Shown one piece after another: positions 33,535 to 41,774 of a stretch of 41,774 bases of DNA. The DNA is from Bacillota bacterium (GTDB lineage: Bacteria; Bacillota; Clostridia; Lachnospirales; Lachnospiraceae): assembly GCA_023420935.1 (NCBI GenBank), contig JAEZUR010000197.1, positions 1 to 41,774 on the forward strand, given 5' to 3'. The translations under genes were made by a program, and so were the position numbers. Under the pieces are notes generated by a model that worked only from the letters and a program-made list of their open reading frames with translations, searched no databases and was not told the DNA's origin. The number at the start of each line of letters is the position of its first letter. The first letter of the stretch is position 1.

Positions 33535-35073
33535 TTACGAATTCTTCTTCCTAAACTCCGCCGGACTTTCCCCAACATACTTCTTAAACTTCTTATGAAA
33601 ATAATCCACATTCTTATATCCTACATGTTCCGCAATTTCATAAACTTTTAAACTCTTCTGCAACAATAAATCCTTCGAATGATTAATTCTTACATGGTCA
33701 ATATAGGAATTAAAACTTTCTCCCATTTTCTTATTAAATATCTTCCCTAAATAAGAACTATTGTACCCGAACAGTGGAGCAATGGTTTCTAATTTAATAT
33801 TATCTCGGAAATTGTGATTAATATAATGTACAATATCATCTAACACACTATCACTGGAAGAATTACCAATGGCATTCATGATCATTTCAAATTGCTCGGA
33901 AAAGAACAAAATGATTTCATATAGATAATATTTGCTTTCAATAAAATCAATTACCGATGAATTGGTTGGAAATGGGATATCGGTTGTGCTATAAATATGG
34001 TTAATTGTCTGTTTTATCTGCAGGTAGATATCCGTTAAAAACAATTTGATGCCAGATAAGTCCGTCTTTGTGCAATATAAATTTTTCTCTAAAGCAAATA
34101 AGGTATCTGCAATCATTTTACGGTTATAGCTTTGTATATAATCGCAAAACAGTTCACAATATTGGTTCGTTTCTTTGGTACCTATCTCATAGCTAAAGTC
34201 TTCAAAGTTAGGTAACTGCTCATAACCAATAGCATGCTGATTCTGTTCACAGAAAAAGCGTCGATGTAATAAATTCAGTGCGTCATCATAAGAGTAATGG
34301 ATATCTTCAATTTTATATACCAGTCGTCCATAAGTAAGAAATAAGGAATCAAGAGGTGACCCTTTTTGCGGACTTTCTTCATAATGGCGTAGAAAATCAC
34401 GGAAGCGTTCCAAAGCAAAGGTGCCCTTTAAAATGATTACATCTTTTTGGTGTATTTTTATATGCTCAAATGAATTATTTCCTTGATTTGTCACTTTTAA
34501 TAAGTCTGCAAAGCTATATAAAATATTAAATGTGTCTTGATTATAATTTTCATAAATGACAACCTGGTAAACTGGTGCAAAAAGATTAATCTCGCCCAAG
34601 TTAATACCTTTAAGATCGTTGGTGTTTAGTACAATATCTCGAAGTATGGTATATTTGGCCTTTTCCCGATACTGTTTCATGGTACTTGTTTGCATCAGTT
34701 CTTTTTGAAGGGAATCTTTTACTGTTTTGACTGCATTGGTTAGTTCATCTTCATCGATAGGCTTAGTGAGATAGAAATCTACCCCATAACGAATTGCAGT
34801 CTGGGCATATTTGAAATCAGAAAATCCACTTAAAATAATAAAATGACCTTTGTAATTATGCTCTCTTGCTAACTTAACAATTTCAGTTCCTTGAAGTTTT
34901 GGCATACGAATATCTAATAATACTAGATCGGGATTTAACTCTAGAATACTAGTTAACGTATCTTCACCATTACTTGCTTCTCCGCAAATAGTAAATCCTA
35001 GTTCATCCCAATCAACAATATATTTCAATCCTTCACGAATCATTGCTTCATCATCTGCTATAAATACATTCAT
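33535..35073 (-). CDS. Response regulator with AraC-type DNA-binding domain (YesN-like), second copy
   Basis: 512 residues. The receiver domain has the acidic pocket ADDE (residues 6-9), Asp54 as phospho-acceptor in LLDIRMP and the Lys of LTKPID near residue 104. The middle part is family-specific. The last 100 residues hold two helix-turn-helix motifs (LETIAPLFGYNSSYLGKIFN and YEIAEHVGYKNVDYFHKKFK). GGAGG lies nine bases before the ATG. It is co-transcribed with the kinase gene ending five bases upstream. Placed next to the alpha-xylosidase and near the importer, it is the natural candidate to activate the oligosaccharide genes. Confidence 0.93.
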   Translation of the reverse strand: MNVFIADDEAMIREGLKYIVDWDELGFTICGEASNGEDTLTSILELNPDLVLLDIRMPKLQGTEIVKLAREHNYKGHFIILSGFSDFKYAQTAIRYGVDFYLTKPIDEDELTNAVKTVKDSLQKELMQTSTMKQYREKAKYTILRDIVLNTNDLKGINLGEINLFAPVYQVVIYENYNQDTFNILYSFADLLKVTNQGNNSFEHIKIHQKDVIILKGTFALERFRDFLRHYEESPQKGSPLDSLFLTYGRLVYKIEDIHYSYDDALNLLHRRFFCEQNQHAIGYEQLPNFEDFSYEIGTKETNQYCELFCDYIQSYNRKMIADTLFALEKNLYCTKTDLSGIKLFLTDIYLQIKQTINHIYSTTDIPFPTNSSVIDFIESKYYLYEIILFFSEQFEMIMNAIGNSSSDSVLDDIVHYINHNFRDNIKLETIAPLFGYNSSYLGKIFNKKMGESFNSYIDHVRINHSKDLLLQKSLKVYEIAEHVGYKNVDYFHKKFKKYVGESPAEFRKKNS

Positions 35074-35078
35074 AACTT

Positions 35079-36881
35079 TTATTCCTCCATTGTGTTATGT
35101 AAAGGAAGTGTAAGTGATACAAGTGTTCCTTCATTTGGACGGCTTTTTATTGTCATGCCGTACGCCTCGCCATAAAATAGTTTAATTCTTTGATTAATAT
35201 TATAAAGACCGATGCTGGATGTTTTTGTCTTTTTATGAACCTGAATATTATTTGTTAGAGAGTCAAGGTCATCCTCTGACATACCTAATCCATTATCGAA
35301 AATATTGATTAACAGTACTTCATCATCCTTTGTTTTTACATCGATATAAATTTGGCCATTTTCCTCAGCTCCTTCTAATCCATGTAAGATAGCATTCTCT
35401 ACAACTGGTTGAAGTAGAAGTGGAAGAATTTGATATTCTTCCAGATCCATATCATCTGGAATATTCAAGGTATAATTTACTCTTTCATTAAAACGGAGTT
35501 TTTGGATCGCTAGGTAGGTGGAGATGTAATCTAGTTCTTTTTTTAATGTTGTCGATGATGTTCCTGTGTTTTCTAATACATAATGCATGGATTTACCCAA
35601 TAACTTAATTGCATTGGCTACTTCGCGATTGCCTTCTGTAAATGCTTTCATGCGTATCGTTTCTAATGTGTTATACAGAAAATGTGGATTGATTTGACTG
35701 GCAAGCATTTTAAATTCCATCTTTTGTTGTTGGTTTTTTAAAACTTGTTCTTGGATTTTTGCTTCATACATCTGGGCATCCATCTGTATAATGCTTTGAA
35801 TCATTACTTTTAAATCTGAAAATACTTCTGATAATTCGTCGTCTCCTCTGAAATTATCAATAATATGATAATCTCCCTTGCTTGCTTTGTGCATTTCTCC
35901 TCGCAGGGTTATAATTCTAGAACTGAACTGGTTCGTAAAAAGTGCGATCATAATAAATGGTGCGATGGACGCAACTAGGATAATGGCACTGCAGACCAAT
36001 GTAATATAAGAAGCATCATTTAATGCTTTAAAATCTAAGGTTGATATATAAATTTTATCTTTAGAGATATAAGGTAGCAGGGTTGATATGTGTGCAATAC
36101 TATCCTTGTTTTCGTAGGTTAGCTGCCCGGCAAACATATATTGGGATTTGTTATAATCAATAGGCAGATTTAATAAAGTACCGGACATATTTCGCTGAGT
36201 ACTAAAAAAAATAGGATCATCGTTGACAGTAACGGTATTAAACAAAGAATTAATTTGGATTCGGTTTTTTAGATATACATTGCTCACTTTAATCACAAGT
36301 ACTGCGTATTCTTTCGTTGATATAATGGGAATACGTCGAATTAAACAAAGCTCTTGTGCAGTATGTTTCCACGTATCGATAGATTGTATGCTTTTCCAAT
36401 GTATATCAGCCTGTTTCATAGCCTGTTGGTACCATTCAGCATCAATGATTTCTTCCGTAACTGGCTTAAATACACCGTATTCATAGATGGTTGGATTGGT
36501 TGTATATAATTCAATCGCAGAGATAGAAGCATTTCGCTTAATAAAGTTACTTATTTTTGTGTAATTAATAGTACTATTAGTTGCTTCTTTTTTAGAATTA
36601 TAGCGGGTAGCCAATAATTTTTGTAAACTTTTATCATTAAAAATTTCCTCTGATATGTTATATACATTGGTTGTAACATCAAACATGATGGATTTAACAC
36701 GAATATTATCTGCTTTCACTTGATTGTTGTAATGTTCTAATAATAGCTTTCTGGTATTTACAATTAAGAAAATACCAATAACTAGGATTGGTATTAATAG
36801 TGCTGAAACATAAATGAAATAAAGTTGTTTTTTTACTTTTTTATTATGAAAAAGTCTTTTTATAAGGGTCTTAATCTTCAT
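35079..36881 (-). CDS. Sensor histidine kinase, YesM-like, second copy
   Basis: 600 residues. Membrane helix at about residues 20-43, an extracellular sensor domain of about 245 residues, a second helix (about 290-317), then HAMP. The His_kinase motif is LASQINPHFLYNTLETIRMK with His400 as likely phospho-acceptor. The ATPase domain shows NIFDNGLGM and SIGLYNINQRI. The ATG is preceded by AAAGGTG. It is transcribed divergently from the alpha-xylosidase gene with a 261-base gap, and directly followed by its regulator. Unlike the first YesM copy it has no binding-protein gene attached, so it probably senses its ligand with its own outer domain. Confidence 0.93.
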   Translation of the reverse strand: MKIKTLIKRLFHNKKVKKQLYFIYVSALLIPILVIGIFLIVNTRKLLLEHYNNQVKADNIRVKSIMFDVTTNVYNISEEIFNDKSLQKLLATRYNSKKEATNSTINYTKISNFIKRNASISAIELYTTNPTIYEYGVFKPVTEEIIDAEWYQQAMKQADIHWKSIQSIDTWKHTAQELCLIRRIPIISTKEYAVLVIKVSNVYLKNRIQINSLFNTVTVNDDPIFFSTQRNMSGTLLNLPIDYNKSQYMFAGQLTYENKDSIAHISTLLPYISKDKIYISTLDFKALNDASYITLVCSAIILVASIAPFIMIALFTNQFSSRIITLRGEMHKASKGDYHIIDNFRGDDELSEVFSDLKVMIQSIIQMDAQMYEAKIQEQVLKNQQQKMEFKMLASQINPHFLYNTLETIRMKAFTEGNREVANAIKLLGKSMHYVLENTGTSSTTLKKELDYISTYLAIQKLRFNERVNYTLNIPDDMDLEEYQILPLLLQPVVENAILHGLEGAEENGQIYIDVKTKDDEVLLINIFDNGLGMSEDDLDSLTNNIQVHKKTKTSSIGLYNINQRIKLFYGEAYGMTIKSRPNEGTLVSLTLPLHNTMEE

Positions 36882-37019
36882 TATACAGCACCTTTCTTTG
36901 AAACACTCTACTTAAATATGCAAGGAATACAAACAGTTCTCTAGTTAATTATTATAGAGGAAGCTAAAATAATTGTCAAACAACAAGAATTGGGGATTTT
37001 AGGAATGGTGCATTGTTTT

Positions 37020-37095
37020 GTGCAAAGACACTGATAGTGAAAGTGTTTTAACTAGAAAAATTATGGTATACGAGCACATAAATGTATATTATAAT
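37020..37095 (+). promoter_or_regulatory. Putative activator-dependent promoter of alpha-xylosidase gene
   Basis: TATAAT lies at 37090-37095 without a recognisable -35 box (TATACG at the expected place), which fits control by an AraC-type activator. Upstream, GTGCA occurs twice as a direct repeat (37008-37012 and 37020-37024, 12 bp apart), a possible but weakly supported site for the adjacent YesN-like regulator. Confidence 0.35.
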
Positions 37096-37142
37096 GTTAG
37101 CATCTCAAAATATATCGATTTAAGAAAGGAGCAAGATTCATT

Positions 37143-39482
37143 ATGAAATTTAGCAATGGATGTTGGATACAACAAGAAGGAACAGAATGTTTCACACCAC
37201 AACAAGTGTATAGTACTAAAATGGAAAAGGATATCATCACACTTTGTGCACCGACCAACCGGATTAATCATAGAGGCGATACATTAGGAGGAGTTAACTT
37301 AACGATTAAGATTTCATCTCCTATGCCAGAAGTTATAAGAGTACAGACACATCATTATCTAGGAGTTAAGAAAAAGTCTCCAGAATTTGAACTTACGTTT
37401 GATAAGAATACAAATATGCAAGTAGTGGAAGATGAAGATTCCATCACTGCAACCAGTGGAAGTTTACAGTTAATCATAACTAAGAAAAATTGGTCAATGA
37501 CTTATGTTCGAAATGGCGAAAAAATAACCAAGAGTGCATGGAGAGACTTGGCTTATATGAAGACTGACTGGAGAGGTCTTGCATATGACAATGGTGGTGA
37601 AGAGAATACATATATGCGCCAACAATTAAGTTTATCCGTAGGTGAACTTGTATATGGATTGGGAGAACGTTTTACACCTTTCGTAAAAAATGGACAAACA
37701 GTGGATATCTGGAATGCGGATGGTGGTACTTCAACCGAGCAATCTTATAAGAATATTCCATTTTACATTTCGAACAAGGGATATGGTGTATTTGTAAATC
37801 ACCCAGAACAGGTTTCCTTTGAAGTGGGAACAGAACAGGTTACGAAAGTCGAATTTAGTGTACCAGGAGAAAGTTTAGATTATTTCTTAATTAATGGGCC
37901 TACAATGAAGGATGTACTAACAAGATATACAGATTTAACTGGTAAACCATCTCTTCCAGCACCATGGACATTTGGTCTGTGGTTATCCACTTCCTTTACA
38001 ACCAATTATGATGAAGCAACCGTTACAAGTTTTGTTGATGGAATGTTTGAGAGAGGAATTCCTTTACGAGTATTCCACTTTGATTGTTTTTGGATGAAAG
38101 ACTTCTGTTGGTCAGACTTCACTTGGGATAGCCGAGTATTTCCTGATCCAGTGGGCATGATTAAACGTCTAAAAGAAAAAGGACTAAAAATCTGTGTTTG
38201 GATTAATTCCTATATTGGTCAAGAATCTACTATGTTCCAGGAAGGTGTAGATGGTGGATACTTTATTAAGCGTCCAAATGGAGATGTGTGGCAATGGGAT
38301 ATGTGGCAACCAGGAATGGCAATTGTTGACTTTACCAACCCAGAAGCGTGCAAATGGTTTAGTGATAAATTAGAAGCACTACTTGATATGGGAGTTGATT
38401 GCTTTAAAACAGACTTTGGCGAGAGAATCCCAACTGATGTTGTATACGCAGATGGATCTGATCCTGTTAAGATGCATAATTACTATACCTATTTATATAA
38501 TAAAACAGTATATGACTTATTAGAGAAAAAGCGTGGCAAAGGGGAAGCTGTGTTATTTGCAAGATCCGCTACCGTTGGTGGTCAGAAATTCCCAGTACAT
38601 TGGGGTGGAGATTGCTGGTCAGATTATGAATCCATGGAAGAGAGTTTACGTGGTGGTCTTTCCTTAATGATGTCTGGATTTGGTTTCTGGAGTCATGATA
38701 TTGGAGGATTTGAAAGTACTTCAACACCAGATGTGTACAAACGTTGGGCTGCTTTTGGATTACTATCTTCTCATAGCCGTTTACATGGTAGTACTTCTTA
38801 CCGAGTGCCTTGGGCTTACGATGAGGAAGCAGTTGATGTGGTACGTTTCTTCACGAAGTTAAAAGCAAGTATTATGCCTTATCTTTATAAAACTGCAATT
38901 GAAACCTCTCAGACTGGCGTTCCAACCATGAGAAGTATGGTATTAGAATTTACAGAAGATAGAACCTGTCATTATTTAGATAGACAATATATGCTAGGCG
39001 ATTCTATTTTAGTTTCTCCTGTCTTTAATGAAGATAGTACAGCGGAATATTATCTTCCAGCTGGATCTTGGACCAATTACTTTACAGGAGAAAAGATAGA
39101 AGGATCTAGATGGATTACAGAGAAACACGGTTACTTAAGTATTCCATTTATGGTGAGAGAAAACTCTATCGTTGCAATCGGAGCTTGTGATGATAAAGCA
39201 GATTATGATTATGCAGACGGCGTTCAATTAAAAGTATATGAATTAAAAGAAGGAAAAGAAGCAAGCACTGTTGTATACGGAATGGATGGAGCAAAAGAGC
39301 TAGAGATTACTGTAATCAAGAACAATGGACAGATTACAATCAAAGCAAATGCCAAGAAAGCATATAGCATTCGCCTTGTAAATGTTATTCTTACAGAAGC
39401 ATCCAATGCAAGCATTACGGTGGATGGAAACGATACGATCATAACACCAAATAATAATACTTCAGAGATAATCTGTAAATAA
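37143..39482 (+). CDS. yicI: GH31 alpha-xylosidase (YicI-like)
   Basis: Releases alpha-1,6-linked xylose from the non-reducing end of xyloglucan oligosaccharides or isoprimeverose. It has 779 residues, close to E. coli YicI (772). The nucleophile is Asp424 in CFKTDFGERIPTDV and the acid/base is Asp490 in HWGGDCWSDYESM, 66 residues apart as in YicI (Asp416 and Asp482). The KTDFGERIP motif and the GSDPVKMHNYY block mark the alpha-xylosidase subgroup, as opposed to the alpha-glucosidases. An N-terminal beta-sandwich, the catalytic barrel and C-terminal beta domains are in the usual order. No signal peptide. AAAGGAG precedes the ATG. It is divergent from the YesM/YesN pair and followed by a GH3 gene with its own promoter. 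Confidence 0.93.
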   Translation: MKFSNGCWIQQEGTECFTPQQVYSTKMEKDIITLCAPTNRINHRGDTLGGVNLTIKISSPMPEVIRVQTHHYLGVKKKSPEFELTFDKNTNMQVVEDEDSITATSGSLQLIITKKNWSMTYVRNGEKITKSAWRDLAYMKTDWRGLAYDNGGEENTYMRQQLSLSVGELVYGLGERFTPFVKNGQTVDIWNADGGTSTEQSYKNIPFYISNKGYGVFVNHPEQVSFEVGTEQVTKVEFSVPGESLDYFLINGPTMKDVLTRYTDLTGKPSLPAPWTFGLWLSTSFTTNYDEATVTSFVDGMFERGIPLRVFHFDCFWMKDFCWSDFTWDSRVFPDPVGMIKRLKEKGLKICVWINSYIGQESTMFQEGVDGGYFIKRPNGDVWQWDMWQPGMAIVDFTNPEACKWFSDKLEALLDMGVDCFKTDFGERIPTDVVYADGSDPVKMHNYYTYLYNKTVYDLLEKKRGKGEAVLFARSATVGGQKFPVHWGGDCWSDYESMEESLRGGLSLMMSGFGFWSHDIGGFESTSTPDVYKRWAAFGLLSSHSRLHGSTSYRVPWAYDEEAVDVVRFFTKLKASIMPYLYKTAIETSQTGVPTMRSMVLEFTEDRTCHYLDRQYMLGDSILVSPVFNEDSTAEYYLPAGSWTNYFTGEKIEGSRWITEKHGYLSIPFMVRENSIVAIGACDDKADYDYADGVQLKVYELKEGKEASTVVYGMDGAKELEITVIKNNGQITIKANAKKAYSIRLVNVILTEASNASITVDGNDTIITPNNNTSEIICK

Positions 39483-39562
39483 TAAAATTATTGTGTGGTT
39501 ATAAGTCAGGTTGTGGATATGCAACCATATTCTTGAAGGAAGATTTTAAAGACTTATGACTC

Positions 39563-39591
39563 TTGAATCAAGAATTTTAATGAAGTATAAT
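39563..39591 (+). promoter_or_regulatory. Promoter of GH3 gene with palindrome over the -35 box
   Basis: TTGAAT (39563-39568), 17 bp, TATAAT (39586-39591). A 13-bp palindrome TCTTGA-A-TCAAGA (39561-39573) covers the -35 hexamer and could be an operator for a repressor. Confidence 0.55.
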
Positions 39592-39605
39592 GTTGTAATA
39601 TAATG

Positions 39606-39637
39606 ACCCGCAAGACGCGTGATAGTTTCTTGCGGGT
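39606..39637 (+). other. Stem-loop at the 5' end of the GH3 transcript
   Basis: GC-rich 10-bp stem ACCCGCAAGA (39606-39615) / TCTTGCGGGT (39628-39637) with a 12-base loop. It begins about 15 bases after the -10 box, so at the very start of the transcript. No T run follows, so it is more likely to stabilise the RNA or terminate upstream read-through inefficiently than to be a true terminator. Confidence 0.55.
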
Positions 39638-39670
39638 TAAATAAAGTTTAGATGAAAGTGAAATATAATT

Positions 39671-41774
39671 ATGATAAAAGATAAAAATACAGAAACAATA
39701 GTAGAAAATTTGTTAGAACAATTAACGTTAGATGAGAAAATTGGAATGATTCATGGTAATGGGTTGTTTCGTACAGAAGGAGTGGAACGCCTTGGAATTC
39801 CACCATTGAAAATGTCAGATGGTCCTATGGGCGTTCGTAATGAATTTGAAAATGCATCATGGACTAGTATCGGTCATACAGACGACTATGTAACGTATCT
39901 TCCTTGTAATAGTGCACTTGCGTCAACTTGGAACCGTGACCTGGCATATAAATTAGGTAAAGTGTTAGGAGAAGAAGCAAGGGGCCGTGGTAAGGATGTA
40001 ATCTTAGCGCCTGGTGTAAATATTATGAGAAGTCCTGCCTGTGGCCGTAACTTTGAATATATGAGTGAAGATCCGTATTTAACAGCCAAAACTGCAGTAC
40101 CTTTGATTAAAGGTATTCAGGAATCTGATGTTGCTGCATGTGTGAAGCATTTTGCTGCCAATAATCAAGAAACAGAGCGCCTATGGGTAGATGTAGAAGT
40201 GGATGACAGAGCACTTCGTGAAATTTATCTTCCAGCATTTAAAGAAGCAGTTGATGAAGGGAATAGCTACTCCCTTATGGGGGCGTACAATTTACTACGT
40301 GGGGAACATTGTTGCCAAAGTAAATTCTTGTTAAATGGAATCTTAAAAGAGGAATGGGGATATGATGGTTGTGTTATCTCTGACTGGGGAGCCGTGCATG
40401 ATACCAAAGCGGCAGCAGAAAGTGGACTAGATATAGAGATGTCGGTTACCAGTAATTTTGATGATTATTTCATGGCCAATCCTCTTAAAAAGGCAATTGA
40501 AGAAGGACAGCTTAGTGAAGATCTTGTAGACGAGAAGATAAGAAATATTCTTCGTATGATGGTTCGTTTAAACATGCTTGGAGAAAAAAGATGTAAAGGT
40601 GCCTACAATACGCCAGAACATAGAGCAGATGTACTAGATATAGCAAGAGAATCCGTTGTCCTCTTAAAAAATGAGAATAAGCGTCTTCCTCTTCAAGATA
40701 GCAAGTTAAAGAAATTATTAGTAATAGGTGATAATGCAGAACGTATCCATTCCAATGGAGGCGGAAGTGCAGAGATCAAATCACTCTATGAGATTTCACC
40801 TTTGATGGGAATTAAAAAATTATTAGGTGGCAACACAGAGGTTACCTTTGCAAGAGGTTATTATGTAGAACCAAAAAAAGAAGAAAGTGATAAAAACTGG
40901 CAGGAAACCAGTCTGGAAGATATCGTTCAGTTAAAGCGAGTAGAACAGATTGATCCTGAAGTAAAAGAAAAAAGGCAAGAGCTTTTAGAAGAAGCAGTTG
41001 CCTTAGCAAAAGAAGCAGAGGAAGTAATTATCATCGGTGGATTAAATCACGATTTTGATTCAGAAGGACTAGACCGTTCTGATATGAAGTTACCATATGA
41101 TCAAGATACTTTAATTAAAGAAGTATTAAAAGTGAATCCAAATGCTGTTGTTGTCATGATGGCAGGCTCTCCAGTTGAGATGGGAGAATGGATTCAAGAG
41201 GCGAAAGCAGTAGTATGGAACTGGTATGCAGGAATGGAAGGTGGAACTGCACTTGCAGAAGTATTATTTGGTGAAATCAACCCAAGTGGTAAGCTGCCAG
41301 TATCATTTCCTAAGAACTTAAATGATTGTTCTGCTTACTCTGTTGGCGAATTCCCAGGGGGGAAAACGGTATCTTATAAGGAAGGAATATATGTAGGATA
41401 TCGTTATTACGATACCTATAACGTAGGCGCAGAATTCTGCTTTGGACATGGATTGTCCTACACTACATTCTCCTATGAGAATCTAAGTATTACAGTAAAA
41501 GAAGCAGAGAAGCCAGAAATAACTGTATCTCTAGACATCACCAATACCGGTACATTAGAGGGATCTGAAACCATTCAACTATATGTATCAAGCAAGAATT
41601 CGACGATAGAACGTCCTCTTCAGGAATTAAAAGAATTCACAAAGGTAAAACTTGTTCCAAACGAAACACAAAAAGTAACCTTCAAAATAGATCAAACCGC
41701 ATTTGGCTACTATGATGTACAAAGCAAACAATTTAAAACAACTACAGGAAACTATGAGATTCGAATTGGTAGTT
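39671..41774 (+). CDS. GH3 beta-glucosidase (3' end outside window)
   Basis: 701 residues are visible and the frame is still open at the right edge. The N-terminal barrel opens with LTLDEKIGMIHG and contains the substrate block PLKMSDGPMGVR, the KHFAANNQE motif (Lys-His of GH3) and the nucleophile Asp238 in VISDWGAVHD. The second domain has SVVLLKNE, and GGGSAEI follows. A fibronectin III-like C-terminal domain (from about residue 600, GFSY-like HGLSYTTFSYENL onward) is nearly complete. No signal peptide, so it is cytoplasmic. The ribosome site is weak (AAAGTGA). It would remove beta-glucose from the unsubstituted backbone ends that the alpha-xylosidase exposes. GH3 members can also be beta-xylosidases; the specificity is inferred from context. 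Confidence 0.92.
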   Translation, partial: MIKDKNTETIVENLLEQLTLDEKIGMIHGNGLFRTEGVERLGIPPLKMSDGPMGVRNEFENASWTSIGHTDDYVTYLPCNSALASTWNRDLAYKLGKVLGEEARGRGKDVILAPGVNIMRSPACGRNFEYMSEDPYLTAKTAVPLIKGIQESDVAACVKHFAANNQETERLWVDVEVDDRALREIYLPAFKEAVDEGNSYSLMGAYNLLRGEHCCQSKFLLNGILKEEWGYDGCVISDWGAVHDTKAAAESGLDIEMSVTSNFDDYFMANPLKKAIEEGQLSEDLVDEKIRNILRMMVRLNMLGEKRCKGAYNTPEHRADVLDIARESVVLLKNENKRLPLQDSKLKKLLVIGDNAERIHSNGGGSAEIKSLYEISPLMGIKKLLGGNTEVTFARGYYVEPKKEESDKNWQETSLEDIVQLKRVEQIDPEVKEKRQELLEEAVALAKEAEEVIIIGGLNHDFDSEGLDRSDMKLPYDQDTLIKEVLKVNPNAVVVMMAGSPVEMGEWIQEAKAVVWNWYAGMEGGTALAEVLFGEINPSGKLPVSFPKNLNDCSAYSVGEFPGGKTVSYKEGIYVGYRYYDTYNVGAEFCFGHGLSYTTFSYENLSITVKEAEKPEITVSLDITNTGTLEGSETIQLYVSSKNSTIERPLQELKEFTKVKLVPNETQKVTFKIDQTAFGYYDVQSKQFKTTTGNYEIRIGS

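Noticed and set aside
36982..37030. GGTGCA-containing stretches shared by the alpha-xylosidase and importer promoter regions as a common YesN site (37007 and 21547)
   Set aside because: The match is only about six bases and the surrounding sequences do not align.

Overview
The window comes from an AT-rich, Gram-positive anaerobe and looks like a plant-fibre- or gut-associated Lachnospiraceae clostridium (Lachnoclostridium phytofermentans-like). The signs are strong AGGAGG-type ribosome sites, YesM/YesN two-component pairs, LplB/YtcP-type sugar importers with a DUF624 partner, and cytoplasmic glycoside hydrolases. The genus is inference; the family-level impression is stronger. No rRNA, tRNA, CRISPR array, prophage or insertion sequence was seen.

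Layout. (1) 1-3935: end of a pentose/polyol ABC importer (ATPase tail and permease), a zinc polyol (xylitol-type) dehydrogenase and xylulokinase, closed by a terminator. (2) 4006-8829: a lipoprotein sugar-binding protein with a YesM-like kinase and YesN-like regulator but no permease, which looks like a sugar-sensing trio. (3) 8937-10830, minus strand: an ECF sigma factor, its zinc anti-sigma factor and two small membrane proteins. (4) 11028-11633, minus strand: an FMN azoreductase. (5) 11834-17033: an OmpR-type regulator, a kinase and a MacB/FtsX-type ABC transporter, probably a peptide-antibiotic or envelope-stress module with its own internal promoter. (6) 17136-17744: QueH of queuosine synthesis. 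(7) 18103-20693: Fur-controlled ferrous iron uptake (feoA, feoB and a 48-residue Cys-rich Feo protein). (8) 20792-30123: YesL and an LplB/YtcP/lipoprotein oligosaccharide importer, then GH42 beta-galactosidase, an acetylesterase-like hydrolase and GH29 alpha-L-fucosidase. (9) 30124-33534: a gene-poor stretch with a DUF2812 membrane protein, a GNAT acetyltransferase, a 5'-truncated metallo-beta-lactamase-fold pseudogene, two copies of a probable small RNA gene and two very long DNA palindromes. (10) 33535-41774: a second YesM/YesN pair divergent from a YicI-type GH31 alpha-xylosidase, then a GH3 beta-glucosidase that runs off the window.

How it works together (inference): regions 8 and 10 hold, without secretion signals, the exo-enzymes needed to strip fucose, galactose, acetyl groups, alpha-xylose and beta-glucose, the decorations and backbone of xyloglucan oligosaccharides. 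The importer would bring the oligosaccharides in (its ATPase is elsewhere, as usual for this class) and the YesM/YesN pair would sense them. Free pentoses and pentitols could enter the xylulose route of region 1.

The least expected features are non-coding. There is a duplicated ~117-bp promoter/RNA/terminator cassette; three long nested palindromes of 137, 274 and 161 bp just after genes; an internal promoter placed so that its transcript starts inside a terminator arm; and a 28-codon ORF coupled by ATGA to the esterase gene.
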